The notes beneath the pieces are model-generated. The model had not been told where the DNA came from and ran no database searches. It saw nothing but the letters and a program-made list of their open reading frames with translations. The position numbers and the translations under genes are program-made. 64,000 bases of DNA from Maribacter arenosus (GTDB lineage Bacteria; Bacteroidota; Bacteroidia; Flavobacteriales; Flavobacteriaceae), in assembly GCF_014610845.1 (NCBI RefSeq), contig NZ_JABTCG010000001.1, forward strand, positions 558,001 through 622,000, in the 5' to 3' direction. Of the stretch, positions 54,625 through 62,943 are shown in pieces. Each line of letters begins with the position of its first letter. The first letter of the stretch is position 1.

Positions 54625-55488
54625 ATGAGGCAACTTAAGATCATCAAGCAGGTAACCAATAGAGAGTCAAAATCATTGGATAAATACTTGCAGGATATCA
54701 GTAAAATTGAATTGATAAACGCTCAGGAAGAGGTAGAATTGGCACAACGAATACGTACAGGGGATCAAGTTGCCCTTGAAAAATTGACCACGGCCAATTT
54801 ACGATTTGTAGTTTCGGTAGCCAAACAGTATCAAAACCAAGGTCTAAAACTGCCCGATTTGATCAATGAAGGCAATTTAGGACTCGTTAAGGCCGCTAAA
54901 CGTTTTGATGAGACCCGAGGGTTTAAATTCATCTCCTATGCCGTCTGGTGGATACGTCAGTCTATCTTGCAGGCCCTGGCAGAACAATCAAGGGTGGTTC
55001 GACTTCCTCTGAACAAGATAGGATCGATAAATAAAATAAAAAAGACTTTTTCTTATTTGGAACAGGCCCATCAACGCCCACCTTCCCCTGAGGAAATTGC
55101 CAAAGAACTTGAAATGACCGTTACCGAAGTTAAGCAATCGCTTAAAAATTCGGGGAGACACGTCTCCATGGATGCCCCACTAAGGGAAGGGGAAGATTCC
55201 AATCTTTATGATGTGTTGCGTTCCGGGGAATCACCAAGGCCCGATAAGTTATTATTGCAACAGTCACTGAATACCGAGATCAACAGGGCGCTGGATACCT
55301 TGTCTCCAAGGGAGGCCGATGTTGTGAAACTCTATTACGGTATTGGTGACCAGCAATCAATGACCTTGGCCGAAATTGGCCAAACATTCGACCTTACCCG
55401 AGAGCGTGTACGCCAAATAAGGGAGAAGGCCATTAGAAAGTTACGTCATAATTCCCGAAGCAAACTTTTAAAAACCTATTTAGGATAA
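54625..55488 (+). CDS. rpoD: Primary sigma-70 factor (RpoD)
   Basis: This 287-residue sigma factor is short because it lacks region 1.1, as in Bacteroidetes. Region 1.2 ([19 protein letters not shown]), region 2 ([31 protein letters not shown]), region 3 and region 4.2 ([20 protein letters not shown]) are complete. It directs transcription from promoters of the TAnnTTTG type listed here. It stands alone with its own terminator. Confidence 0.93.
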   Translation: MRQLKIIKQVTNRESKSLDKYLQDISKIELINAQEEVELAQRIRTGDQVALEKLTTANLRFVVSVAKQYQNQGLKLPDLINEGNLGLVKAAKRFDETRGFKFISYAVWWIRQSILQALAEQSRVVRLPLNKIGSINKIKKTFSYLEQAHQRPPSPEEIAKELEMTVTEVKQSLKNSGRHVSMDAPLREGEDSNLYDVLRSGESPRPDKLLLQQSLNTEINRALDTLSPREADVVKLYYGIGDQQSMTLAEIGQTFDLTRERVRQIREKAIRKLRHNSRSKLLKTYLG

Positions 55489-55511
55489 TTTGGGTTATAA
55501 GTAAAATAAAT

Positions 55512-55545
55512 AAAAGCCCTGACGTTACCGTCAGGGCTTTTTATA
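55512..55545 (+). terminator. Terminator of the sigma factor gene
   Basis: AAAGCCCTGACG and CGTCAGGGCTTT form a 12-bp stem with a 4-base loop and a T-run. Confidence 0.9.
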
Positions 55546-55562
55546 TAGTATAATTGCCCCAT

Positions 55563-55913
55563 TTAATGTGCATATCTGGATTGTACCAATCCTAAATATT
55601 CCTCAACCCCTTGTCTAAGCTCATTGAAGTTGGCATATTGTTCTTTTACCTTATCCAAATAACCCTTAACCGATTCCTTATGTCCTTTTAGGGAATTAAT
55701 AATTTCTTTGTTCGTCATTCTGATGGATTCCAATCCGTTTTTCAACGATTCTATCCGTTCAAAATGACTATAAGTTTGAGGTTCACAATAGTACGCGTTC
55801 AGCTTGTTGCGTAATTGGTCAACATCCATCAAGTTACGTTCCAATTGAATAACCAGCATATTTTCCTTGGGTTCAAGGCTTGTAGAACTTACAGTGTGAG
55901 AGCGTGCGTTCAT
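55563..55913 (-). CDS. Hypothetical helical protein of 116 residues
   Basis: This cytoplasmic protein is predicted to be mostly helical, with coiled-coil-like heptads in IESLKNGLESIRMTNKEIINSLKGHKESVKGYLDKVKEQYANF split over about 50-95. It has no signal or membrane segment. I recognise no family. Confidence 0.6.
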   Translation of the reverse strand: MNARSHTVSSTSLEPKENMLVIQLERNLMDVDQLRNKLNAYYCEPQTYSHFERIESLKNGLESIRMTNKEIINSLKGHKESVKGYLDKVKEQYANFNELRQGVEEYLGLVQSRYAH

Positions 55914-56063
55914 AGGATTTGATTTATGGGGTTAAACAAAAACTATTTCTTTGATGCATTAAGTTACAAATTAATTTGCTTTCATCTACATTCTAAAGAG
56001 CACATTATCAATATTTAACGGTTTATTAGCAATTATTAAAAGTAAGATTTCCCTTTAAAGTAT

Positions 56064-56092
56064 AAAAAAAACCTCTGATATTTTAGAGGTTT
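56064..56092 (-). terminator. Terminator of the 113-residue secreted protein gene
   Basis: AAACCTCT and AGAGGTTT pair around an 8-base loop, with a run of A on the left serving as a T-run on the minus strand. Confidence 0.75.
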
Positions 56093-56119
56093 TGTTTAAT
56101 TCGAGCTAGTTTTAAATGG

Positions 56120-56461
56120 CTAATTATCCATGCCTTCTTCCTCAAATTCGATATCGGCCAAAGCCTTGTTCAATTGATTTGAGAATGGATTTTTATGGAG
56201 TGCCTTCAAAAGTCGTTGTCTGCGTCGCTCTGTAATGGTCAAGGTATCCAAAATACGTTTTCGACGCTCCAAGGTATTTTTGCGTTTCTTCTTTAACTGT
56301 TTACGCTCATCAACGCTTAAAACCAAATCTGGCTCGTACAGTTCCATGACCGTATGTTTTTTTACCTCGATTTTTGAAGGTTGGTACTCCTGTGCGATTA
56401 CATGATTAAATCCCATAAGAAAGATTACGCAGCCAACTATCCCATATCTGGTGTTTTTCAT
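56120..56461 (-). CDS. Small secreted protein of 113 residues
   Basis: From ATG 56461 the protein has a signal peptide ending GFNHVIAQ, and a mature part very rich in Lys/Arg (ERKQLKKKRKNTLERRKRIL). No domain recognised. Some adjacent codons upstream are open, but the signal begins at this ATG. Confidence 0.6.
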   Translation of the reverse strand: MKNTRYGIVGCVIFLMGFNHVIAQEYQPSKIEVKKHTVMELYEPDLVLSVDERKQLKKKRKNTLERRKRILDTLTITERRRQRLLKALHKNPFSNQLNKALADIEFEEEGMDN

Positions 56462-56652
56462 TTTAATACCATGCTTTCCCATCCTCCAATATACAAAAAA
56501 TGGGGTTTGGGCCTTACGACCTCAATATCGCATTTAACGAGTATATCGGCCTATTTATCGACAAAATCATCCTTGCTCGGGTCTGTTCGTAATTTGTACG
56601 ACGAATCTAATCCGAGTTTTCTACATTAAACGAGTTAAAATCACACAAAAAA

Positions 56653-56699
56653 ACCGATAAGACCATTTACAAAGGAATATGGTCCTATCGGTTCTTTTA
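56653..56699 (-). terminator. Terminator of the 115-residue secreted protein gene
   Basis: ACCGATA ... GACCAT and ATGGTC ... TATCGGT form a broken stem with a short A+T loop, directly downstream of the minus-strand gene ending at 56719. Confidence 0.7.
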
Positions 56700-56718
56700 G
56701 CCTAAAATAAAAAGTGGT

Positions 56719-57066
56719 TTAAGGTTGTAACTTTGTCTTGGCCTTGATATACTTCTTATACTGCCCTTTGGAAAGCAATGCTTCCATATCCTCATTCTCT
56801 TGGGAAGCCAATTGTTTTAACATGACCAATTTATCCGTATCCGAAACATTCAATTTCCCCACTTTTGCCCTTTTCATAAGATATCCGGTAAGGGTTTGCT
56901 CAAAAACTTCCAATTGATCGGCCTCCAGTCCAACCTCAGCCGTATATTTTTTTGTCAATTCCTTAGCCTTGGCCTTAATGACACCATCACCTTCCTGTGG
57001 AAAAGTGTTGGCGGCACCTATTTGGGTTAATAACATTGCCGTGAAAAGTAAAATAATTCGTTTCAT
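56719..57066 (-). CDS. Small secreted protein of 115 residues
   Basis: A signal peptide (MKRIILLFTAMLLTQIGAANT) precedes a helical, Lys-rich mature part (KELTKKYTAEVGLEADQLEVFEQTL divided over about 35-60). It resembles small helical periplasmic proteins of unknown function that are common in Bacteroidetes. It is divergent from the TerC gene. Confidence 0.65.
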   Translation of the reverse strand: MKRIILLFTAMLLTQIGAANTFPQEGDGVIKAKAKELTKKYTAEVGLEADQLEVFEQTLTGYLMKRAKVGKLNVSDTDKLVMLKQLASQENEDMEALLSKGQYKKYIKAKTKLQP

Positions 57067-57271
57067 ATTTTTATTTTTTAATGAACATGCTTTGATGAAA
57101 GTCTTTTTAATTCCTGAAAAGGTAAAAAAAATCGGTTTATTATGGCAGCGATTCTGCCTTTTTTATTGCTATTGCAATTTTTGGGCCAAATAAGAAACTT
57201 CTCGAAAAAGTTCATTATTCCAATTCAAAAATACTACTTAACTTCGTGCCTTCTAAATTTAGGATTGAGTT

Positions 57272-58219
57272 ATGTGGGTTTGGATATTATTCATCTCTTT
57301 GGTTATTGTTTTCCTTGCATTGGATTTAGGTGTTTTCCATAAAAAGGAACATGTTATCAAAAGTAAGGAAGCCGGTATTTGGACCGCCATTTGGGTCACG
57401 GTGGCATTATCATTCAGTGGAGTGATCTATTGGTTGTTTTCATCAGGAATGGTGGATAATCCTACGGGGCTTACACCGAACAATGCCGTTCTTAAATATA
57501 TAACGGGCTATCTTATTGAACTGTCCCTGAGTATCGATAATGTTTTTGTCATTGCCGTTATTTTCCAGGCGTTTAAAATTCCACCACTATACCAACATCG
57601 GGTTTTGTTTTGGGGTATTCTTGGAGCCATCGTATTTCGAGGGTTAATGATTCTTTTTGGGGTGGCACTGATCACCAAATTCGATTGGATCATTTATGTT
57701 TTTGGGGTATTCCTGTTGTATACGGCGTTTAAAATGTTGAGATCTGACGATTCGCATTTCGAACCAAAGAAATCCTGGGTCTTTAGGCAAATCAAAAAGA
57801 TATACCCTATTACCAGTACCATTAAGGACAATCACTTTTTTGTAAAACGGATGGGCATCACCGCCGCTACCCCTTTATTTGTAGCGCTCATCATCATCGA
57901 ACTGACCGACGTATTGTTCGCTTTGGATAGTATTCCCGCAATTTTGGCGATAACCGCAGATCCATTTATTGTTTTTAGTTCCAATATTTTAGCGATACTT
58001 GGACTCCGCTCCATGTATTTCCTTATTTCAAGAATGTTGGCGAAGTTCCGTTTTATCAATTATAGCCTTGTGGTGATCTTGGCCTTCGTGGGACTCAAAA
58101 TGTTGTTTTCCCACAACATCGAATTACCAGAATGGGTTTCCTTGACCGTTATTTCGGTTTCCCTGGTAGTTGGAATTATGGCTTCCTTGCTTATACCTGA
58201 AAAATCCGTAAACGAATAA
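57272..58219 (+). CDS. TerC/Alx-family membrane protein
   Basis: This 315-residue protein has about nine hydrophobic segments and the TerC signature: DLGVFHKKEHVIKSKEAG near the N-terminus, LIELSLSIDNVFVIAVIFQAF and ELTDVLFALDSIPAILAI with the paired Asp residues that bind metal. Members act in metal or pH homeostasis (Alx-type manganese export). It is a single gene. Confidence 0.9.
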   Translation: MWVWILFISLVIVFLALDLGVFHKKEHVIKSKEAGIWTAIWVTVALSFSGVIYWLFSSGMVDNPTGLTPNNAVLKYITGYLIELSLSIDNVFVIAVIFQAFKIPPLYQHRVLFWGILGAIVFRGLMILFGVALITKFDWIIYVFGVFLLYTAFKMLRSDDSHFEPKKSWVFRQIKKIYPITSTIKDNHFFVKRMGITAATPLFVALIIIELTDVLFALDSIPAILAITADPFIVFSSNILAILGLRSMYFLISRMLAKFRFINYSLVVILAFVGLKMLFSHNIELPEWVSLTVISVSLVVGIMASLLIPEKSVNE

Positions 58220-58281
58220 AAGGTATACGTTTAAAACCCCAAAGGCCATGGATTGTAAAAGACTAATCCAGTATCTATTGG

Positions 58282-58542
58282 TTAGGTCAATTTAGCTTGT
58301 ACTTTCTTGGCAATAATATCAAGGGCATCATTAACAGTTTGCATCCGATCCATATCCTCATTTTCCAATTGTATATCAAAGGCGTCTTCCACATCCAATA
58401 CGATATCCACCAAATGGGCCGAATTTATATTCAATTCATCTAAGAAATTACTAGTTGGGACAATTGCATCAACCGATAAGTCTTCCGGTAGGTACACTTT
58501 TATAATGTCCCTTAAGATATGAAATTTGGTTTCTTCCCCCAT
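58282..58542 (-). CDS. Acyl carrier protein of the type III PKS cluster
   Basis: This 86-residue helical protein from ATG 58542 has the ACP fold with LDELNINSAHLVDIVLDVED. Ser41 takes the place of the phosphopantetheine attachment Ser, in NSAH rather than the usual DSL. It is the last gene of the minus-strand cluster and is distinct from a generic housekeeping ACP, so it probably carries the cluster-specific acyl chain. The 18 codons upstream in frame are not needed. Confidence 0.82.
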   Translation of the reverse strand: MGEETKFHILRDIIKVYLPEDLSVDAIVPTSNFLDELNINSAHLVDIVLDVEDAFDIQLENEDMDRMQTVNDALDIIAKKVQAKLT

Positions 58543-58629
58543 AACAGCAGTTTTTTGGTTAATAAAGTTTGAGGCATGGTACTGAATTGACCTCACATTT
58601 TTTCAAACCTAGCCTCTTAGTACAATACA

Positions 58630-59901
58630 CTATTGAAACTCCTTAAATATAACACAAGCATTGACATCCCCAAAACCAAAACTGGCCTTAGCGATGATCT
58701 TGGGATGTAGGGGCATCGATTTATGTGGAATTCTAGTCTCCGAGATGACATCGAGGATCTCAGGATGGACATCCTCACAGTTTACGTTCCCAAAAATCAT
58801 ACCTTCTTTAAACTGCAATACAGTACCCACGCATTCTATACTCCCAGCGGCGGCCAAGCAATGCCCTATGGTACCTTTAAAGGAGTTGATATAAGGGAAA
58901 TCAAATCCTTTCCGTTCTAGGGCAGCGCTCCAATTCCCAATTTCAACCGCATCTTTTGAAGTGGCCGTCAAGTGTCCATTGATAACGTCTATATCATTTG
59001 AAGTTATTCCAGCATTTTTAATCGCATTGCTGATACAACGTTGTACAGCAACACAATTGGGCGCGGTCATTGATCCCTCACCCCTTTGACCACCACAATT
59101 GATTTCGCCTCCCAAGACCTCTGCATAAATCCTGGCACCTCTTTTTTCAGCACTTTCCATAGATTCCAGTACCATGGCCCCTGCCCCACTGCCAGGAACA
59201 AATCCTTTTGCTGAAGCGCTCATAGGTCGGCTTGCTTTGGACGGAGTCTTGTTATACGTTCGGGGCAATACACGCATGGCATCAAAGCCGCCCCAAACAT
59301 AAGGGCCACTATCACTACAACTACCTGTAAGCATAATGTCTGCCTTTCCTGCAGCAATGCGTTCATAAGCCATTAATACCCCTTCTGTTCCCGTCGTGCA
59401 GGCAGAGGAATTCGTGGTAACTTGATTTCCACAGCCCAAAATGCCCCCGAGGTACGCACTTATTCCACTTGCCATGGTCTGCAATACCGTAGTACTCCCA
59501 AGTCGCCTCACCTGTTTATCATCTACAAGGTGTATGGATTCGCGAAACTTATCTACCCCAAGAATACCTGTACCGAAGAGCACACCGTGTTCCCAACGAG
59601 GTTCATTGGTGGTGTTTTTATCCAACCCTGCATCCAACCAAGCATCAACGCCTGCAATCACACCATACACAATTCCTGTTGCGTTCAACCCTCTTTGTTG
59701 TAATGGGGTGAAATAATTGTTCAATATATTATCCTTCACCAAAGGCTCTGCAGCAACTTGGCATCCAAAATCCAATTCTTCCAGTTTTGATTGAAACCGG
59801 ATACCGCTTTTACCATCCCTTAAGGCATTGGTAAAATCGAATAGTCCTACCCCATTGGGAGCACATACCCCCAATCCCGTAATTACTACGCGCCTATTCA
59901 T
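58630..59901 (-). CDS. Beta-ketoacyl-ACP synthase (KAS II-like) of the PKS cluster
   Basis: This protein of about 423 residues has the thiolase-fold KAS active site: Cys168 in TNSSACTTG, the first His in NGHLTATSKDAVE and the second in GTIGHCLAAAG. All three are intact, so it should be condensing-competent. It elongates ACP-bound chains with malonyl-ACP. It lies between the dehydratase (overlap of 8 bases) and the ACP. Confidence 0.9.
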   Translation of the reverse strand: MNRRVVITGLGVCAPNGVGLFDFTNALRDGKSGIRFQSKLEELDFGCQVAAEPLVKDNILNNYFTPLQQRGLNATGIVYGVIAGVDAWLDAGLDKNTTNEPRWEHGVLFGTGILGVDKFRESIHLVDDKQVRRLGSTTVLQTMASGISAYLGGILGCGNQVTTNSSACTTGTEGVLMAYERIAAGKADIMLTGSCSDSGPYVWGGFDAMRVLPRTYNKTPSKASRPMSASAKGFVPGSGAGAMVLESMESAEKRGARIYAEVLGGEINCGGQRGEGSMTAPNCVAVQRCISNAIKNAGITSNDIDVINGHLTATSKDAVEIGNWSAALERKGFDFPYINSFKGTIGHCLAAAGSIECVGTVLQFKEGMIFGNVNCEDVHPEILDVISETRIPHKSMPLHPKIIAKASFGFGDVNACVIFKEFQ

Positions 59902-60340
59902 CAACATCCCTCTTTAACATTCCTGCCAATATTCCTTTACATACCAGACTTTCTTTTGAATCGTACATACGTACATCGCATTTTAATTTATGGAATCTAT
60001 AATAGATTTTTTTTGAAACCACCTTTACTTTCTCCCCTGGCATTACAGGTTTATAATACTCCATTTGGGAACTACTAAGCCCAATTTTTAAGTTTGGTGT
60101 TCCTTTTGACCCATTCAAAAGAAAGATACCTAAACAGACCAAACCTATTTGGGCACAACACTCGGTCAGGATAACCCCTGGTGTCACGGGGTTGTCCTTA
60201 AAATGGCCTCTATAAAAATCCAATTCCTTTCGAAACGTAAAATTCCCTTCTACGCCCATATCATCGATACGCTCCACGGTATCGACAAAAAGGAAAGGAG
60301 CTACATAAGGCAGTTGGTCTACGATTAAATCTGTATTCAT
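59894..60340 (-). CDS. FabZ-like hotdog 3-hydroxyacyl-ACP dehydratase
   Basis: This 148-residue hotdog-fold protein has GHFKDNPVTPGVILTECCAQ, containing the catalytic His and Glu of FabZ/FabA-type dehydratases. It removes water from 3-hydroxyacyl-ACP. It is encoded between the enoyl reductase and the KAS, with short gaps, in the same transcript. Confidence 0.87.
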   Translation of the reverse strand: MNTDLIVDQLPYVAPFLFVDTVERIDDMGVEGNFTFRKELDFYRGHFKDNPVTPGVILTECCAQIGLVCLGIFLLNGSKGTPNLKIGLSSSQMEYYKPVMPGEKVKVVSKKIYYRFHKLKCDVRMYDSKESLVCKGILAGMLKRDVDE

Positions 60341-60356
60341 AGGGTATTGAGTTAAT

Positions 60357-61136
60357 TCATCTTAAGCTTTCGCCCCCATCAACCTTTATAGTAGTCCCTG
60401 TAATCCATTTAGCTTCATCCATGGTAAGCAAATAGACTACATTGGCAACATCCTCAGGGGTGGTCAGCCTTTTGTTGGGATTACGTTCCAATACTTTGGA
60501 TTTGATTTGTTGATGGCCTGGAATCATTGCAAAGGACTTGGTTTCGGTAACTCCTGCTTGAATGCAATTGGCCTTAATGCCAATTGGCGCAAATTCCAAA
60601 GCAATGTTTCGTGTAAGTGCTTCCAATGCCACCTTGGCCACCGATACCGCACCATAACCCGGTAGTGCCCGTGTATTGCCCTCACTGGTAAAGGATATAA
60701 TGCGGGTGTCCGCTGAAAACAAATTGGCATACACCAAATCTTTTGTCCAGTCATATAGACTCAAGGCCATAGCCTCAAAGGTTATTTTTAAGTCTTGATC
60801 GTTCAAGGCTTGGGGTCTGTCTGCATACATAGGTTTTAAACTTCCTTTCGCTATACTGTGCACCAACACCCCGATTTTATGACCTTCAGGAAGCAAGGCC
60901 TGAATCTCATGGATCAGTTCCTTTCGCTTATCGCTTTGGACGGCATCCGTATTAAATGCCTTGCATTGAACCCCAAACGTGGATATTTTATTAAATTCAA
61001 TGTTAATTTCCTCCAAATCCGCTCTTCTATCCCGGTGAATAACAATGATATGAAAACCATGACGAGCCAATTTTTTAGCCGTAGCCAATCCTAAACCGCT
61101 ACTCCCTCCCAATATAAGTGCCCAATCTTTCTTCAT
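60357..61136 (-). CDS. FabL/FabI-like SDR enoyl-ACP reductase
   Basis: This 259-residue SDR has the nucleotide-binding motif ALILGGSSGLGLATAKKL. The catalytic pair is Tyr-x6-Lys (GYGAVSVAK), typical of enoyl-ACP reductases of the FabI/FabL type rather than the Tyr-x3-Lys of ketoreductases. The C-terminal segment LTTPEDVANVVYLLT and TIKVDGG fits the family. It would saturate the enoyl intermediate made by the dehydratase. No separate ketoreductase gene is visible in the cluster. Confidence 0.85.
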   Translation of the reverse strand: MKKDWALILGGSSGLGLATAKKLARHGFHIIVIHRDRRADLEEINIEFNKISTFGVQCKAFNTDAVQSDKRKELIHEIQALLPEGHKIGVLVHSIAKGSLKPMYADRPQALNDQDLKITFEAMALSLYDWTKDLVYANLFSADTRIISFTSEGNTRALPGYGAVSVAKVALEALTRNIALEFAPIGIKANCIQAGVTETKSFAMIPGHQQIKSKVLERNPNKRLTTPEDVANVVYLLTMDEAKWITGTTIKVDGGESLR

Positions 61137-61166
61137 TTTATGTTTGTTTATTCCTGTACTATAACG

Positions 61167-62222
61167 TTACCACTCCAGAAGTACCCTTTGGGCTGAAAAA
61201 CCGGGCCCAAAACTCAAAATAAGTCCCTGATCGCCTTTGGGTATTTCTTTTGCCATAAAGCGTTCCAAAACATAGAGCACGGTCGCACTGCTCATATTAC
61301 CATAAAGTCGTAACACCTCTCGGGTATCATCAATATTCTTACCCAGTGCACCAAAAAGTTCTTCAACGGTCTTGACTATTTTCTTGCCCCCTGGATGAAA
61401 GATCAAATGGTCTACTCGATTAATGTCACTTCCATTTTTCTCTAGAAAAGGGTGTACTATAGCCGGAAAGTGTTGCGCAATCGTCTCTGGTACCGCGGGA
61501 TCTAATATCATTTTTAATCCGTGATTGGTCAAATCAAAACCCATGAGATGGGTGGCATCCTTAAAATGGTACATTTCCTCCCCTATAATACGTGGGCCTT
61601 GTGCATTGTCCTCGGAAGACAGAAGTACACAGGCCGCGCCATCACCGAATATAGCCGCACTTACCATATTTGCCATTGAATAATCATTTAATTGAAACGT
61701 AGCTGTTGGACTCTCCACGGATACCAGAGCAATTCTTTTGTTTGGGTTTGATTTTAGAAAATTATGGGCATAAATCAAACCTGAAACCCCAGCGGCGCAG
61801 CCCATTTCCGTTACAGGCAACCGAACAATATCCTGTCGCAAATCCAAGGCATTGATCAAATAAGCATCCAGCGAAGGTATCATGATGCCAGTACAGCTTA
61901 CCGTAATGATATAATCTAATGAATCTGGTCGCCAATCTGCCTTTTCCAAGGCTTTTTTTAATACGGTTGTTCCCAAATTCTTAACTTCACGAATATAAAT
62001 AGCGTTCTTCTCCTCCAAAGAAGTAGATAGAAATACCTCTTCTATAGGCATAATACCATATCGCTTATCCACGGCAGCACCTTCAAATATTTTAACCACC
62101 TTACGTTTAAATCGCGGATCCTGTCCTTGCAACCATATTTCAACAAATGGCAATATATCCTTTGTTTCCCGGCAGTATATCGGCAATTCTTTAGTTACGG
62201 CAACAATTCGTGATTTATTCAT
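61167..62222 (-). CDS. Type III polyketide synthase (chalcone-synthase-like)
   Basis: This 351-residue protein shows the chalcone-synthase-like triad: Cys142 in MGCAAG, His276 in FHPGGKK and Asn309 in YGNMSSAT. It should condense a starter acyl chain with malonyl-CoA units to give a resorcinol or pyrone. It overlaps the methyltransferase gene by 8 bases. The neighbouring ACP/KAS/dehydratase/reductase set suggests that the starter is a dedicated fatty chain, as with alkylresorcinol and phenolic-lipid systems; the product is inferred. Confidence 0.9.
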   Translation of the reverse strand: MNKSRIVAVTKELPIYCRETKDILPFVEIWLQGQDPRFKRKVVKIFEGAAVDKRYGIMPIEEVFLSTSLEEKNAIYIREVKNLGTTVLKKALEKADWRPDSLDYIITVSCTGIMIPSLDAYLINALDLRQDIVRLPVTEMGCAAGVSGLIYAHNFLKSNPNKRIALVSVESPTATFQLNDYSMANMVSAAIFGDGAACVLLSSEDNAQGPRIIGEEMYHFKDATHLMGFDLTNHGLKMILDPAVPETIAQHFPAIVHPFLEKNGSDINRVDHLIFHPGGKKIVKTVEELFGALGKNIDDTREVLRLYGNMSSATVLYVLERFMAKEIPKGDQGLILSFGPGFSAQRVLLEW

Positions 62223-62943
62223 AGGAACTCGATTGTTGCTTCTTTCTTAGAATCCAGACATATCGAAAAGCCCATTTCCAAGCAATTTCATGATCGACAT
62301 TGGGCAACGAATTGGCCAGTTCCCAAAGTTCCGATTTCTGAAAGGCCCGCCTTATGGAGATCAATCCGTCTATCCTAGCAACTTTTGTTTTTATAAAAAT
62401 AAGGCTAAAAACTTTAAATAGATAATAGGCAATGACACTGCGCTGTAGGTCATTTATAACGACCCCAATAGTCGATAACCGGGTAAACTTTTGGATAAAA
62501 TTCAGTATTTCAGGATTTTTAAAATGATGCATGGTCAAGGTGGTAATTACAATATCACAGCCAAAATCGGAAAAATCTGCGCTAAGGATATCCTTTGCAT
62601 GGTAGGTTATTTCCGGAAAATTTGCCGATGATGATCTTGCCAAGGTCAAAGCATCGCTATTGAGGTCCACCCCAATCAAGTGTAGTTTTATATTTCGCTT
62701 TTTGGCGGTCTTTGCAAGCTCACGGAGCATATTTCCTTCAGCACAGCCTATATCCAAAATCGTATATGATTTTTTCGGATATTCCTGAATCAGCCTCAAT
62801 ACAGCGTTTAGTGTAATGGAGTAACCACCTAGCAAACGATTCACCCTATTTATATCCTTTAAAACAATAGCCAGTTCTTCTATCGTTCCTTGGTAGTCAT
62901 CCAGTAGCTCTTTCCGGTCGCTTCGGTTTCTAAAATCGCTCAT
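62215..62943 (-). CDS. Class I SAM-dependent methyltransferase of the PKS cluster
   Basis: This 242-residue protein has SAM motif I ILDIGCAEGNMLREL, then LIGVDLNSDALTLARS and DIVITTLTMHHF. It probably methylates the polyketide product (O- or C-methylation). It overlaps the PKS gene by 8 bases and shares one base with the FAD-oxidoreductase stop, so all three are translationally coupled. Confidence 0.85.
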   Translation of the reverse strand: MSDFRNRSDRKELLDDYQGTIEELAIVLKDINRVNRLLGGYSITLNAVLRLIQEYPKKSYTILDIGCAEGNMLRELAKTAKKRNIKLHLIGVDLNSDALTLARSSSANFPEITYHAKDILSADFSDFGCDIVITTLTMHHFKNPEILNFIQKFTRLSTIGVVINDLQRSVIAYYLFKVFSLIFIKTKVARIDGLISIRRAFQKSELWELANSLPNVDHEIAWKWAFRYVWILRKKQQSSSYE